DNA of 64,000 nt from Choristoneura fumiferana (Eukaryota > Arthropoda > Insecta > Lepidoptera > Tortricidae). The stretch covers positions 38,600,685 to 38,664,684 of the forward strand of contig NC_133472.1 of NCBI RefSeq assembly GCF_025370935.1, given 5' to 3'. This document shows, one piece after another, positions 21,548 to 34,100 of this stretch. A program made the translations under genes and the position numbers. The notes below the pieces were generated by a model. It was not told the origin of the DNA, did no database searches, and saw only the letters and a program-made list of their open reading frames with translations. Within the stretch, counting starts at the first letter, position 1; each line of letters starts with the position of its first letter.

Positions 21548-22014
21548 GTTTCACGGGATACCCGTAAAAGTAACAAATTTGGAGTTGAAATAAAAAATAC
21601 AAAAAGACTCCAAAAAACCAATCATAATACAGTTGATCAACCAAATATCGCAATGTAGTGAAACTTGCATGGAAGTTCTCGCATATACCTATTGTATTTC
21701 GATCCAATTTATGAAAAGTGTAAACAAAGACGCCGTTTATCCGACCACAAACGTTCAATGATGTGAAAACCTAGAACCTATTGCAAAATAATTAATCTGT
21801 TCAGTAAATCGATTAATTTATTAATTGATTAGATCAAAGTATTTTTGTCTATTTTATTATTTACAATACTTGATTTCATTCCAAAGACTGTTTATTCTGG
21901 CTCGCAAAACCGAACTTAGATAAAAGCATTGGCACACAACAACAAAGTAACAAGATAACATAGTAACACAGTAACTTAGGGATCTTTAAAAAACGATCCT
22001 ATTAATCTCTCAAA

Positions 22015-22098
22015 AAGCCGGCAACACACCATGGGCGGCGGTGATTGCTTCCCATCAGGTAACCAGCATGCTCGCCAGCCCCCACTTACATAATAAAA
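22015..22098 (+). repeat. Diverged LINE/SINE 3'-end repeat
   Basis: Shares GGGCGGCGGTGATTGCTTCC, CCATCAGGTAACC and an A-rich tail with the 20703-20860 family. It sits just downstream of a Unr exon, in intron sequence. Confidence 0.5.
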
Positions 22099-22142
22099 AC
22101 ATAGTAACACAAGTAACAAAGTAGAGTGTTGCGGATAGTTAC

Positions 22143-25100
22143 CGGCGAGCGGGCGGCGTGGCCGGAAGCCGCGGCTGCCGTCGGGGCCGCGCGGGCCGCG
22201 CACCACCACGACGCGCGGCGCACCCGCCTCCTCCAGCGACGCGGTGCGCAGCCGCGCCAGCAGCCGCTCCGGACGCTCGCTGCGGGCCTTCACCGCGCTC
22301 TTGTTGCTGCAACGACACAACGTACCATCAGCCAAATAAATAGACTATCAATTTTTAAACAAGTTCCTATCAAATGAATATGTCGCTTAAGTCGAACTTT
22401 CAAGTTGACAGACACGTCTATTGGCATTATTGTTTTATGAAATGCAAACGATTATCAACTTTAGAGTGGTAAGGACTGTTCAATTTACTAAGCGGACATG
22501 CTTAAACCTACTTATACTTTGACTTTTACACTATTTCTATAAACAGTTGATAGTTATGATTTTACCAATATTCTGTCTGTCAATAGTTTTGTTATTTCCG
22601 TTAACTACAAAATATATTTCACAATGGAGAGAATTGACAAGATTTCATATTTCTAAGACTATAATTTGATTCGTTCTCTGTATTCTGTTTGGAAAGAGAA
22701 AAACGCTGATATTTTTAAAATTTCGCTACAACTATTAATTAATTTATTATAAATTTTTTAAGATGTGCTTATTCTAAAAGGGCATAACTCCAAAACTACG
22801 ACACAATGGTCCATTACAGATCACGTAAATCTGACGGAGACGTTGCATAGAGACAATATCAAAATTATGACAGCTCCTTTTTCTGGTGATGAAGTTGGCA
22901 AATTCAGACATATTTTTAAATTTTTTGTATTTTTTTTAATATGGAGAAATCTATTATAATAAATATTTTCCCATGTTCAGGAGGCAAAACTCTTTCGATT
23001 CCTGTAGTAATTAAAAGATGTTAAAAAAATGAAATCTTGTCAATTAAAATGGCAAATCGCAAATTTATTCCGCAAAATTGTGCACAGACCAATATTCACC
23101 ACGGAAAATTGCAAAATTGTTTAAATGTTCCAAGTCAGCTGTATACCAAATCATAAAAAATTTGGAGAGTATTATACGCTTGAAGATTACCAAAATCACG
23201 GCACAGATGCGGCTCAGCAAATCCAAAAGTCGAAGAAAATGTGCTGAGGCTGCTAACATCGAAAAAATACATGTCTGTTCGCGATATTGCTAAGAAAGAG
23301 CGAGTTAGCATCGGCACAGTACAAAATATCAAGAAGAAAAATAATATGCGAACCTACAAGAAGCAAAAAATGCCAAAAAGAAGCGCCGAGCAGCAAATAC
23401 GGTTCAAAAAAAGGTGTCACAACTTGTACAGCATTTTGCTGCAGGACAAATCCCGATGCATATTAATGGACGAAACGTATGAAAAATTTGATAGGAATAC
23501 GTTACCAGGGCATCAGTATTACAATGCCGTCATAGGTGAAAATTTACCCAATGAGGGAAACTCAAAAATGGTCAAATTTGGAAAGAAAGTCCTTGTGTGG
23601 CATAAATAAATGTTTTAATTTGGTGTTTCATTTCTCAGTAGCATTTTATAGTGATATTTAAAAAAAAAAGAGTAGAGCTGTTTTTTACTGTCCGCTTAGT
23701 AAATTGAACAGTCCTTAGAGCATATATTTTGCTGATGGTACACACCCTGTTAGTTTGACTAGACTTTACGCACGCGGAAGTCGAATTATAACCTAACTAA
23801 CAAAAAGTTGGAAAACTCCCTAATTTGTCACTTCAAAGTTCAAAATCACAAAAACGGCTGAACCGATTTTGATGAAACATGTCTAAGAGAGAGAGTGAGA
23901 GAGAGAGAGAGAGAAGGGCCGCTCGGCAAGTGTTTTGAGGATTCGAGTTTACTCCAACACTGGGCTTTGTACTGACCCGACTTTGACGACGTTGCACGCG
24001 GAGGACTTGCCGTTGCGCGGGTTGGTTAGCATGACGAATTCCACCGTATCCCCGGGCTGCAGCTCCGCGGGGTTGCCCCGCACCTCCGACATGTGGAAGA
24101 AGAGGCGACGGTTCTCTTCAGTCTCCATCGCCAGGGAGAGGAAACCGAAGCCGCCTGGGAAGGAACGATACGCGATTAATAGGGTAATTGACAACTCCTG
24201 AATTTGTATCTGTATTATTATTATGACAATTTTATGTATTAATAGTGATTTTTTGAAATATCTATATATCCGTCTCTTTCGAAAACGCTTCTGTCTATAC
24301 AGACGGTATACTATTGGCGTGTGACGTCACATGTTAATAAGTCATTCTCGGCCTTATTTATTTTTATGTAAAGTTAGCTCAAAAATTATTTTTTCTTTCG
24401 ATAACACGCATTATCATGCTTTGATTTATAATATAAAAGAAATAAAAATAGTCGAGTACTGAATTGGGTAATTGACATACTTTTTATCTATTGAAACGCG
24501 ACTGCCCATACATTTTGAATGGCAATAACGAGTTGAGACGTCACTTATTAACTTACTTTGTTAACTCAAGCGGCATTTACACTTCTTCGGCCAACGAACG
24601 TCACCTTCACATTAGTCTGTCCTACTGCGGTGGTTGTACGGACCTCGTGATACGCCATCTAGTGACATATCACGAAACTCATTGCCGTGCTAACCTTTGA
24701 TGGCGTCGACGGTGGCGCGCCGCTTCTTGCGCACAGGCACGATGTTAGTGGCTCGCCCCTCCGCGTCCGCCTGGAACGTGACGGGGTCGCCGACCTGAAG
24801 TATCTCGCGTTTGCACGCCAGCCCCATTATGCCGAACTCGTACGAAGTGCCGCCCTCCATTTGGATGAGGCCTGGGAACAAATAGGTTACGATTCCATGG
24901 TCAAATTCTGTACCGGTCAGACAAATACAGATATAGCGAATAATTTTTTTCCATTGAGAAAAATCGCATCTCAATCTGAATAACGACGGCACCAGAAGTG
25001 TTAATTAATGAGGGCTAAAAGACAGGAGAAATATCGCTAGATGGCGTTAGTATCGTGAGGTTTTTTTGACTTTACGGTCTTGCTTGCAATTGGCTAATAA

Positions 25101-28100
25101 CTAGCGATATTGCGCCTGTCTTTTAGCCCTTATTATAGCACTAAATGAGTAACATTCTCATATTAATTAATATGGAACTTTATTATTTAGTGTCAAATGT
25201 CAAAACGGCTTCACGATGGGTACTAAAGGTAATAGGGATGACGACTGGGTTAAAAATATATCATTCTATTTAGTCCGACAGTTAGATTACGGAAAAATAT
25301 GGGACACGTATTTTTTCGTTTATCAAATAATTAAAAATCGACAAAGGTATAGATCATCGAACTTCCGGAGTGGGGGCTTGTGACGTCACTATTAGGTTAA
25401 AATCGTACCATATAGTGACTTCACTCGAAACTTCTAAGCACTGTATCCTCGTCATTTTTTGTTTGTCAAACAAAAGAAAAAATACGTGTACAATATTTTT
25501 TAATTATGTAGCTGACGGACTAAACAGTTTTTTTTAGTCGTCTAGCCTATTAGCAAGAGCACGATAAATACGAACTTTTTCGATAAAACACGATGGAAAA
25601 CCATTATGGTGTATCTCTAAGAGGACTATAAATTTTTAAACGACTTCCTGTCAAATGAATATGTCGCTAAAGTCGAACTATCAAGTTGACAGACACGTCT
25701 TATCGTCATTATTGTTTTATGAAATACAAACTATAGTCAACTTCACGGTGGTAGACCACATAAAATGGTTGATGGCACCTGTGATTTTGTTTCATCAAAA
25801 TGTGACGTATCAGTACTTTACATAAAGTTACACATAGCAAAGCTAGAAAAACTGTGTGTGTTTATCATCCAGCCCAATCCTCCCGACACCACTCACCGCA
25901 ATATTTGGCTTGGTCGGGGTTGAGCGCGCGCAGGGTCCTCGTGACGGTGCCGTTGAGCGTAGCGTCGAGCGGCTTGGCCAGCGGCACGGTGCCGCGCGGC
26001 AGCACGCGCACGAACTCGGCGCTGGCGCAGCCGCCGCCCGAGCCGCTCACGCGACCCAGCGAGTACTCCACCTCGGTGCCCAGCTCGAGACCGTCCGGGT
26101 TGCCTTCGAGATTGCTGCGAGAGAAACGTTGGAAAGTTAGCGGCAAAAAATCTGGCACTCAAATGACATTTTGTACATAGAGTGGGCCCGAATTTTGTGC
26201 CGCTGAGCATATGATCCTTGATAATTATAACAATAAAATATTTTTTAATAATCGACGTCACGTACAGTAGTGTAAACGTAAACTTATTCAAAGTTTCAAA
26301 AATAAGTACCACAGACTCTTATTCCGACGCAACAGAGCCGTAGTAACGTATTTTTGAGTGGTTCGAATAGATACTTATTTTTGCACTTGACTGTACGCGC
26401 GTTAGGGTATGTTCACACCCGGTTCAGACGGAGCGTTTTGCGTGCTGCGAGGGCACTCGCGCGTAGACACTCGCGCGTTGTCAAGGTACTAGAGCTACAT
26501 GCACCCCGTCCAGATGCTCTCGCTATGAAGCACTCCACCTGGACCAAGTCTTAGATGACAAGCGCTTAATGCGCGTTTTGACAACGCGCGTTTATAATTA
26601 CATACAATTTATTCAGGCCGTACACATGCTAACGTTATTAAAACGCTCGTTAGCATGTGTATGTAGTTGTGAACGCGTGTTAAGCATTTATTATTTGAAC
26701 TTAGCCTTAGGTACAACACTATAGACTTTTCGCATAACATCTTACGTAGGTATAGACTACATAAAACCGCTTTTATTAAAACGATTATCATTTTGTTAGA
26801 GCGATTTTATTAAAACTTGTAAATATTTAAGAAACAAGGTTTGTTAGTGTCCTCTGTTTTTTTTTACAAATTACGTATAAAGCTTTATCATAAAAAGTCC
26901 AAGACCCAAGGTCAAGCCGCGGCGCCCCGTGGATTTTTTTAACCCACGCCGCCGCCCTGAATTGGCCCACAACGCTCATATCTAGTATCTATACATATAA
27001 AGACACCATACAACATCTAATTTATAAATTTAATGTGACAGTAAAATGTGATTCAGTCTTTGTATAATTTTTTTTTAATAAACAGTGACGGAATCACATT
27101 TTCTGTCACATAAAATTTATCAATGAGTAGTGAAACAGACGCTAAATTTCAAAGACCCAACAATCAAACACCACTATAATCTTTCGCAAGCAAATAAAAA
27201 ACAGATATATATTTTTATGTATAAAAGCAATGTATCTTGACTTTATATCAAAAATTTCAAATTAATAAATGGTAATCTTAAATGAACAACTAGCATTCAA
27301 TATTTCAGTATGTACACCACAAAAAGGTTAGTAGCCAGTTCAAAAAAGACAAAACAAGTATTTATTATTTAAAGAAAATATAAAAATGGTGGTTCGCGAT
27401 CCCGCACCGGGCCACAACAACAAACACCGGCTCGCAGCGTTGTCTTTTTGCTTACAATCAACCATACTCGTTCATCATGAAAGATATTGTGTTACGTTTT
27501 TGTTAACGCAAGCAAACGCTGGCTCTATGTAAGTTATGTCACATATTATGTGGACAATTGGACATTAATTTTATTTCTCCCTGTTTCAGAAAGGTTAACA
27601 AATTCTTTGTAGGTCGCTTTTGGGAATCCGGGCCAGAGCATAATAAAGCTTGGGTAACGCTGGTCTAAAAATAAAGTCAAGTCAAATTTCGCAAAGCAAC
27701 ACATAAATGTTACAAGCATTCGCTATACCGTTTCTAATAGCTTATCTGAAAGAGTAATAAACATACAGAAATTTCCGAATTTATTATTTTAGTGAAATTG
27801 GATAGTTTTTTTCTTTTTCAGGATGAAAAGTAGTCAATAGATATGTTATGCCAGACGTCCAGCTGACCAAACTTCGTTAAAAATTCTATGTTTTTCCAAA
27901 AGTTACTAAAATTAAGTGTTTAACCCCTTTCCAGTCCCCGTTAATTTAGATACGCTACCTACCACAAAATGAATCATGATAGTTTTGTATTGTTTGCCTA
28001 AAAGGAATTAAATTAACAACTAATAATATTTTTGACGACTTCAATTGATTTTGTATGTACATGTCAGCAAGATCTTATATTTGTGTACATTTATGTGGTC

Positions 28101-31100
28101 ACTATTATTTTGCACTGTGCCTGAAGAGTTAATTGACAGAACGAATAATACGTTCCCAATGTTTTCTGAAAAACTAAACGATCGACTTTTTAGAAGCTTT
28201 TAAGGACTAGTTGGCAAACGAGCAAGTGGGTCTCCTGATGGTAAGAGATCACCACCGCCCATAAACATTTGCAACACCAGGAGTATTGCAGATGCGTTGC
28301 CAACCTGCAGGCAGGCCTAAGATGGGATACCTCAAGTACCAGTAAATTCTCCGGCTGTCTTACTCTCCACGCCGAAACACAACAGTACAAGCACTGCTGC
28401 TTCACGACACCACACAGATATCAGCCTATTAGGCTGTAGCCCGTAGATGGGGGTTAAAAAAATTTTTTCGCTTATATCACGCGCTCACCTAAAATGAAAG
28501 AACACCTCTTTGGAATGGTCCGCGGTTTCTATGAACCCGAAGCCGTCCTTGAGCGCCGCTATGAAGCCCTGCATGACAGCGCGCGCCGCAGTGCTGCCGT
28601 TGCTACCGCTGCCGTTGGTGAGGCTATGCTGGACCGCCACTGCCATCGCCACCAGCTCCTTGGTCCGCTTCAACTGGAAATGAAGCAATTTAAATGCATG
28701 TCTGGTTAACACGTTCGGCCCCGACAACGATCCACTAAGCTCTTATGCCAGGTTCACATTATTCCAGTAAAATCGTACCAGTAGCGATACTTTGCGGGCT
28801 TTGTCGATCGAGCACCGCAGTATCATGCTACTGAAACGATTTTACCGGAATAATGTGAACCGGGCATTGCGCTATGCCTACGCCTATCCCACAGCCGTCA
28901 CTTCGATGTCCGTGACACGTATACGTGTCACAGACGTAATACATTCCGGTGCCAGTGACACAACGTCTGTGACTTTTTAGTTCTTAATTCCTATGCAAGT
29001 GACGTCACCGAATCGCCTCGCTCGTAAAGCTCCCACGCGCGGACGGCGAGTGGACCACTCGGTGATAGCTCGCTGCCCCCACGCTTGCGATGCGGCGCTC
29101 TCCACCCACCCTTCATAGTAGACTACTACTGGGAAATTCGTGGACCACGCGAGGTCCACTCGTCAAAGCAGCGTCCACCCGTGGATCAACTATAGACAAC
29201 GAGTGGACGCCGAACGACGAAGCGATACTGGTCGGGTGCCGGGTGGCTCCTTAATTATCAATGACATGAAAAAACATTTAGTGGCGTAAATTCTCGTTTA
29301 AAAATCTAAAGCGTAATCGCACCTGATAGATATCGAATGTGACCTTATCGCCTACGCGTGGCAACATTTTGGACTCGCATTTCTTCGCCATGAACGACAG
29401 CGTCTTCTTGGCGCCGTTGATTTGACACGTGATGACACCGTTGTAGTCCTGTGTGGAAAAAATGTGATGAGTCAGAAGTGGAAATTTTATACTTAAAATT
29501 GCACCAGCGCTTCAGAACAAACAACAGCAGAGATGCTACAATAAACTTGAAAAAAAAACAGGCAGTACAGTAAAGTCAAGGGCATTAAATATTACATACG
29601 TTGCCAAGACGTCAAAAATATCTATACCCCTTTATATGCGACTAACCATAAGGTTGATGTACTTATATACCCGTATATTTGACGCTACGGCTGTATAAAT
29701 ATTTATACCCTTGATTGTACAGTCAATGGATGTTTGGAAGTAAATCCTGACACATTGTGCACAGTTACGAAGTTTCTCAATATTATGTGAACAAAATAGC
29801 GAAAAATGCTGTACTTGCTTGATGCGTGTGACAGAATAGCAAATGTAGCATTTGTTTCCTATGGTTAAAATGTCTTCAATATAAGCGACGGGAAACTGAT
29901 AGCGGGTGAAACGCTCGTAGAACTCTCCATTTATATAAAAGAAACGCACGGCGGGCGGGTTCCTCACGGGACTAGAGTTGGATGTGTTGGAGGGGCACAG
30001 TTTCCCGGTGAATATTCAGGCGTTTGTACCGCCGTCATTGTTCTCAACACTTTTTTATCAGATTTCAAGAAATAGGTACAATAAATATCAACATGTGTCA
30101 ACATATGTTCATCAATATGTGTCGGATGTTGATGTTTGTTGTACCTTTTTGCTTAAGAAATCTGATAAAAAATAGTGTTGAGAACAATGACGGCGGTACT
30201 AACGCCCGAATATTCACCCTTCCCCTCCTTAGTGACGACGCCGCGTACAGTCACGATCGTTAATTTGGGACTTTTTCACGAAATCGGTCCCAAATAAACG
30301 ATCGTGACCGTACGCCGCGCTCGAGCAGCGTCTCAAACTGCTTGATGCCGATGGCGCTGTGACGCGTGTTCATGTTGGAGAACGATGTCAACCCCATTTT
30401 AAAAAAAAATAAACTCACGGCGGGCGGGTTCCTGACGGGACTAGAGTTGGACGTGTTGGAGGGGCACAGTTGCGCCTCCTTAGTGACGACGCCGCGCACA
30501 CCGCGCTCGAGCAGCGTCTCGAACTGCACGGCGCCCGGCTGCAAGTGCTTGATGCGGATGGCGCTCTGACGCGTGTTCATGTTGGAGAACGATGTCACAG
30601 GGTCCACGGTGAACTCGACCTGGGAACAGTTTTTATATGATAGGGGGCAAACGAACAGGCGGCCTCCTGATGGACACCCGTATCATAAGTTGAGTCACCA
30701 CTGCCGGCTTTGAGAGAGTAAGCTCTGAATGATCATACCATAGAGCATTCATGAAACTTTTTTTTATTAAGCTTGTAGTGTGTCCCACTGCTGGGCAAAC
30801 CCTCCCCTATTTGCTTACACTCGTCTTTTTTGCTTTCATGAAACTTAATTATTGTGTGTTTTCATAGGAAGCAAGGTTGAACGAAGAGTTGCGTGCGACG
30901 GGAACTCCATCTTTTAAAAAACCTAAGGAAATTAGGTCAAGACTAATTTGCAAGAATTGAACCTGATAAAATAAGTTTGCGATTTACTTTCCAAAATTAA
31001 GATTACGCAGTAGTATACATTTACAATATTAATCGCCATGCATCTCATGAACTAAAGTTTAACAGCGGTACAGCGGTTTAGATCGAGCCTTACTGTATCT

Positions 31101-34100
31101 TTATATATAACTTTAGACATAAGGACAATCAAGTTAATAATAAGTTTTAATTAAGAATTTCAATTTTGGTACAAACTTTTTTTATGACTGTACGTTTTGT
31201 TGATACTTACATTATTGTGGGCCAACGTTACATAATGTATAACAAACAAGTCAATCCGACCACTGGAAGTGGGTCAAAATGAACGTGCCATATTATATGT
31301 TGAAAATAGCCTGAATGGCTTCGAGAAAAGTATGGTACGGCCGTGCCTTTGTTTTTGTTTTGCTCGACTTGGCGGGGGCAGTGCCGTGCCCCCAGATATT
31401 AAATATTTGACCCGACAACATTAAAAATGGCAAATTAAATAAAAGCTTATAAAATAAATGTATTAAAGGGCTGCTGTTAGTGATCGAGCGTGAAATAATA
31501 GTGTTTGCTTTGCATAACCAACCAGTGACGTAATGTTATACATATTTTGACTGTCGCACAATGAATAATATAAACTTTCATTTCATGTGATAAAGGGCAG
31601 AATCATGTCTTCATTAATATATTCAAAGATAAAGAAATAACTCAAAACATACTCGTGCCGTCCAACAAGGAGACAGTTTTTTTTTAATTAGTGAGATCAT
31701 AATTTAAACACAAATCTAAGTTAATTTGATATTTCGATACAAACTGTGCCGCGCCCGCGATATTCATGGGATGCGTCATTTACGAACTAACCTTGTTTAC
31801 GAACTAACCTTGTTTACAAACTAGGCTTGTTTACAAATATAAGCCTTACAAGCTTGTATTTAACTTACCCTGTTTGTTATTGTTTTTGTTGGATCAAATC
31901 TTGCAAGTTCATTTTGACCCACTTTCAGTGGTCGGTTAGACTTGAACTTTTGTATAGGTACATACATACCTATATAAGGAGGATGAAAGAAGCACAGTCA
32001 ATAAAAAGTATAGTCAGCAAAAACCTTACCAAGACCAATCGTAAACAGTAGGTATTTCAAAGTCCCGAAAATTTATTCCGATAATTTCTCCGCCAAAGAT
32101 TTAATAAGAATAGAAATGAAGCGCAACGCACCTATCTGGGTGAAAAACGGTGTATTTATTTCCGGCACAGTCTCTAACGATAATAATAATAAAGAATCGC
32201 CGCTTTGGATCATTGATCAAAGATGTTTCGAGTTCCGAAAGACTTAAGCAAACTAGATTAAGGATGAAGACCAAAAAGTTGCACACCTTAACGCAGGTAG
32301 TTAAAATTACAATATTTTTTCCGTTGACACGAAATTAACCATACAAATGTATGATTAATTTTCGTGTCACAATGGAAAAAGTTAATAGTAATTCTAACTA
32401 CCTGCGTCAAGGTGTGCTACTTTTTGGTCTTCACCCTTAATTGTATCCAGATATTTTTCAGTATATAGATAGAGTAGAGACAGTTTGTAACGCACTTTAG
32501 TAAAAAATATTTTCGTAATATTGAGGTTTTTATTTTTCACAACAATTAGACTGAGTGCATTGATCTAGAGAATGATCATTTAATGGCATGGAGAGTCATA
32601 GCCGCAACAAAATCTGGAAGGAAATACAAAAGATAAAAATTCCCTTTATCATCAGTTCTGTGACCGCAGCCGTATCAACCGTGAGATCGGCATTGACCTC
32701 CCACACCCTCGGCAAAATTTGCGAGAGGAGTCGATTGAATGCATCGACTCAAAATAGCCCGGTACAAGGGAGCTCAATTGCTAAATTAGCCGCAATGCAC
32801 AGGTACGGTCAGCATCAAAAGTAGCTGGTTCCTTTTTTACTCTGTCACATTAACACATTTGTCAATCTTGTATGGCGCTAAGTACGTGGCTGTAAAACGA
32901 CAAAGTACAAAAGTAACCAGCTAGTTTTGATGCTGACTGTACCTACTGCACTCGATAGCGGCTTTATGAAACGATTTTTTACTTTGCTAAATAGCCCAGT
33001 TGCCTAGTGCAAGGCCGCTTTGTCAGACGAGTTTTTAACCACCGTCACAAGAGGGGTGTTATAGGTTTGACGCCAATGTCTATCTGTCTGTGATATCGTA
33101 GCTCTCTAACGGATGGACTGATTTCGATGTGGTTGTTTTAGCGTGAAAGCGAGTTTTCTTGCGGTGGTTCATATCAATCAGTTCAGCCGTTTTTAGATAT
33201 TGAACTTTGAGATGATAATGTCGAAAGTTTTTCAACTTTTTTTTGAACGGTATTGAACGAAAGTATGGTCACTTAAACATTTTTGTACAAAAATTACTGA
33301 TGCATGCTATTTTCATATTCGTGTGAAGTATTCAAATATATTCTGTTTATTAAACCAAGATACTAAAATGACGTTTCATGTGTTGCCTGTTTTTTAGGTA
33401 CATCTCATAAATTTTAATAATGGTTGTGCCACAACCAGAAATCTCCAAAATAAACAGAGTATAGGCAACACACAGATAACTTTAATTTACTCATACATCC
33501 ATTCGCTGCCAGCTCTTGTAAATTAACCTGTTCATACAGACGTAATGTACTCCTAGTAAATTACAACCTGTATCAGGGTCTTTATATGAACTATGATTAA
33601 GTGCATACAGAATAAATCAAGAGTATGCCCTAACCGCACACAGTGATACACCTAAATAACTAGTTGCTCTCAGACCTTTTTTCACTTGCACAATAACGCG
33701 GACATGGATGATGAATGAGTAAGGATTTTTTCACAATTGTACATAACACCCAACCTTTAATTTTGTACTATTTATGTACGACGGAAATAAAAATGAAAAG
33801 GTTATTTTATCGGATGCCGATGTTACTTTCTTCCGCCCCAATTTTGTATTATGTAAATAAATTCTAATGTATGTGAATAATAAATCAAAATATTCAAATC
33901 TTTCAGGTCGAATTTCACCCACTTACAGTGATTGCCTGATGGATTGACTTATGTACAGTCAAGGGCAAAGATATCGACACAGCCAAAGTTACAAAAATAT
34001 GTATACACGACTTTATGCACTTAACATTAAGGCCGTGTATACATATTTTTGCAACTTTGGCCGTGTCGATATCTTTGCCCTTGACTGTACAGATGTGTAA

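Larger units (their letters stand above)
29947..30390 (-). pseudogene. Broken tandem duplicate of Unr exon 7
   Basis: Located 30 bp beyond the intact exon (30419-30619), in the next intron. Three blocks match that exon in order: 29947-30002, about 30224-30249 and about 30310-30390. They share CACGGCGGGCGGGTTCCT, CTCCTTAGTGACGACGCCGCG and GCTCGAGCAGCGTCTC. The blocks are separated by two hairpin insertions. Block 3 lacks 21 bases present in the exon. The exon's splice acceptor and first codons are missing, and the donor has changed from GTGAGT to GTGCGT. It cannot act as a normal alternative exon. Confidence 0.88.

Noticed and set aside
22126..22377. GC-rich plus-strand open frames
   Set aside because: They are antisense to the Unr exon 22143-22306.
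25854..26180. Plus-strand open frames over a Unr exon
   Set aside because: Shadow of the minus-strand Unr exon 25897-26114, whose product matches the cold-shock-domain protein in order and phase.
29947..30390. A mutually exclusive alternative exon of Unr
   Set aside because: The acceptor and first codons are missing, the donor is changed and two hairpins interrupt the coding blocks.
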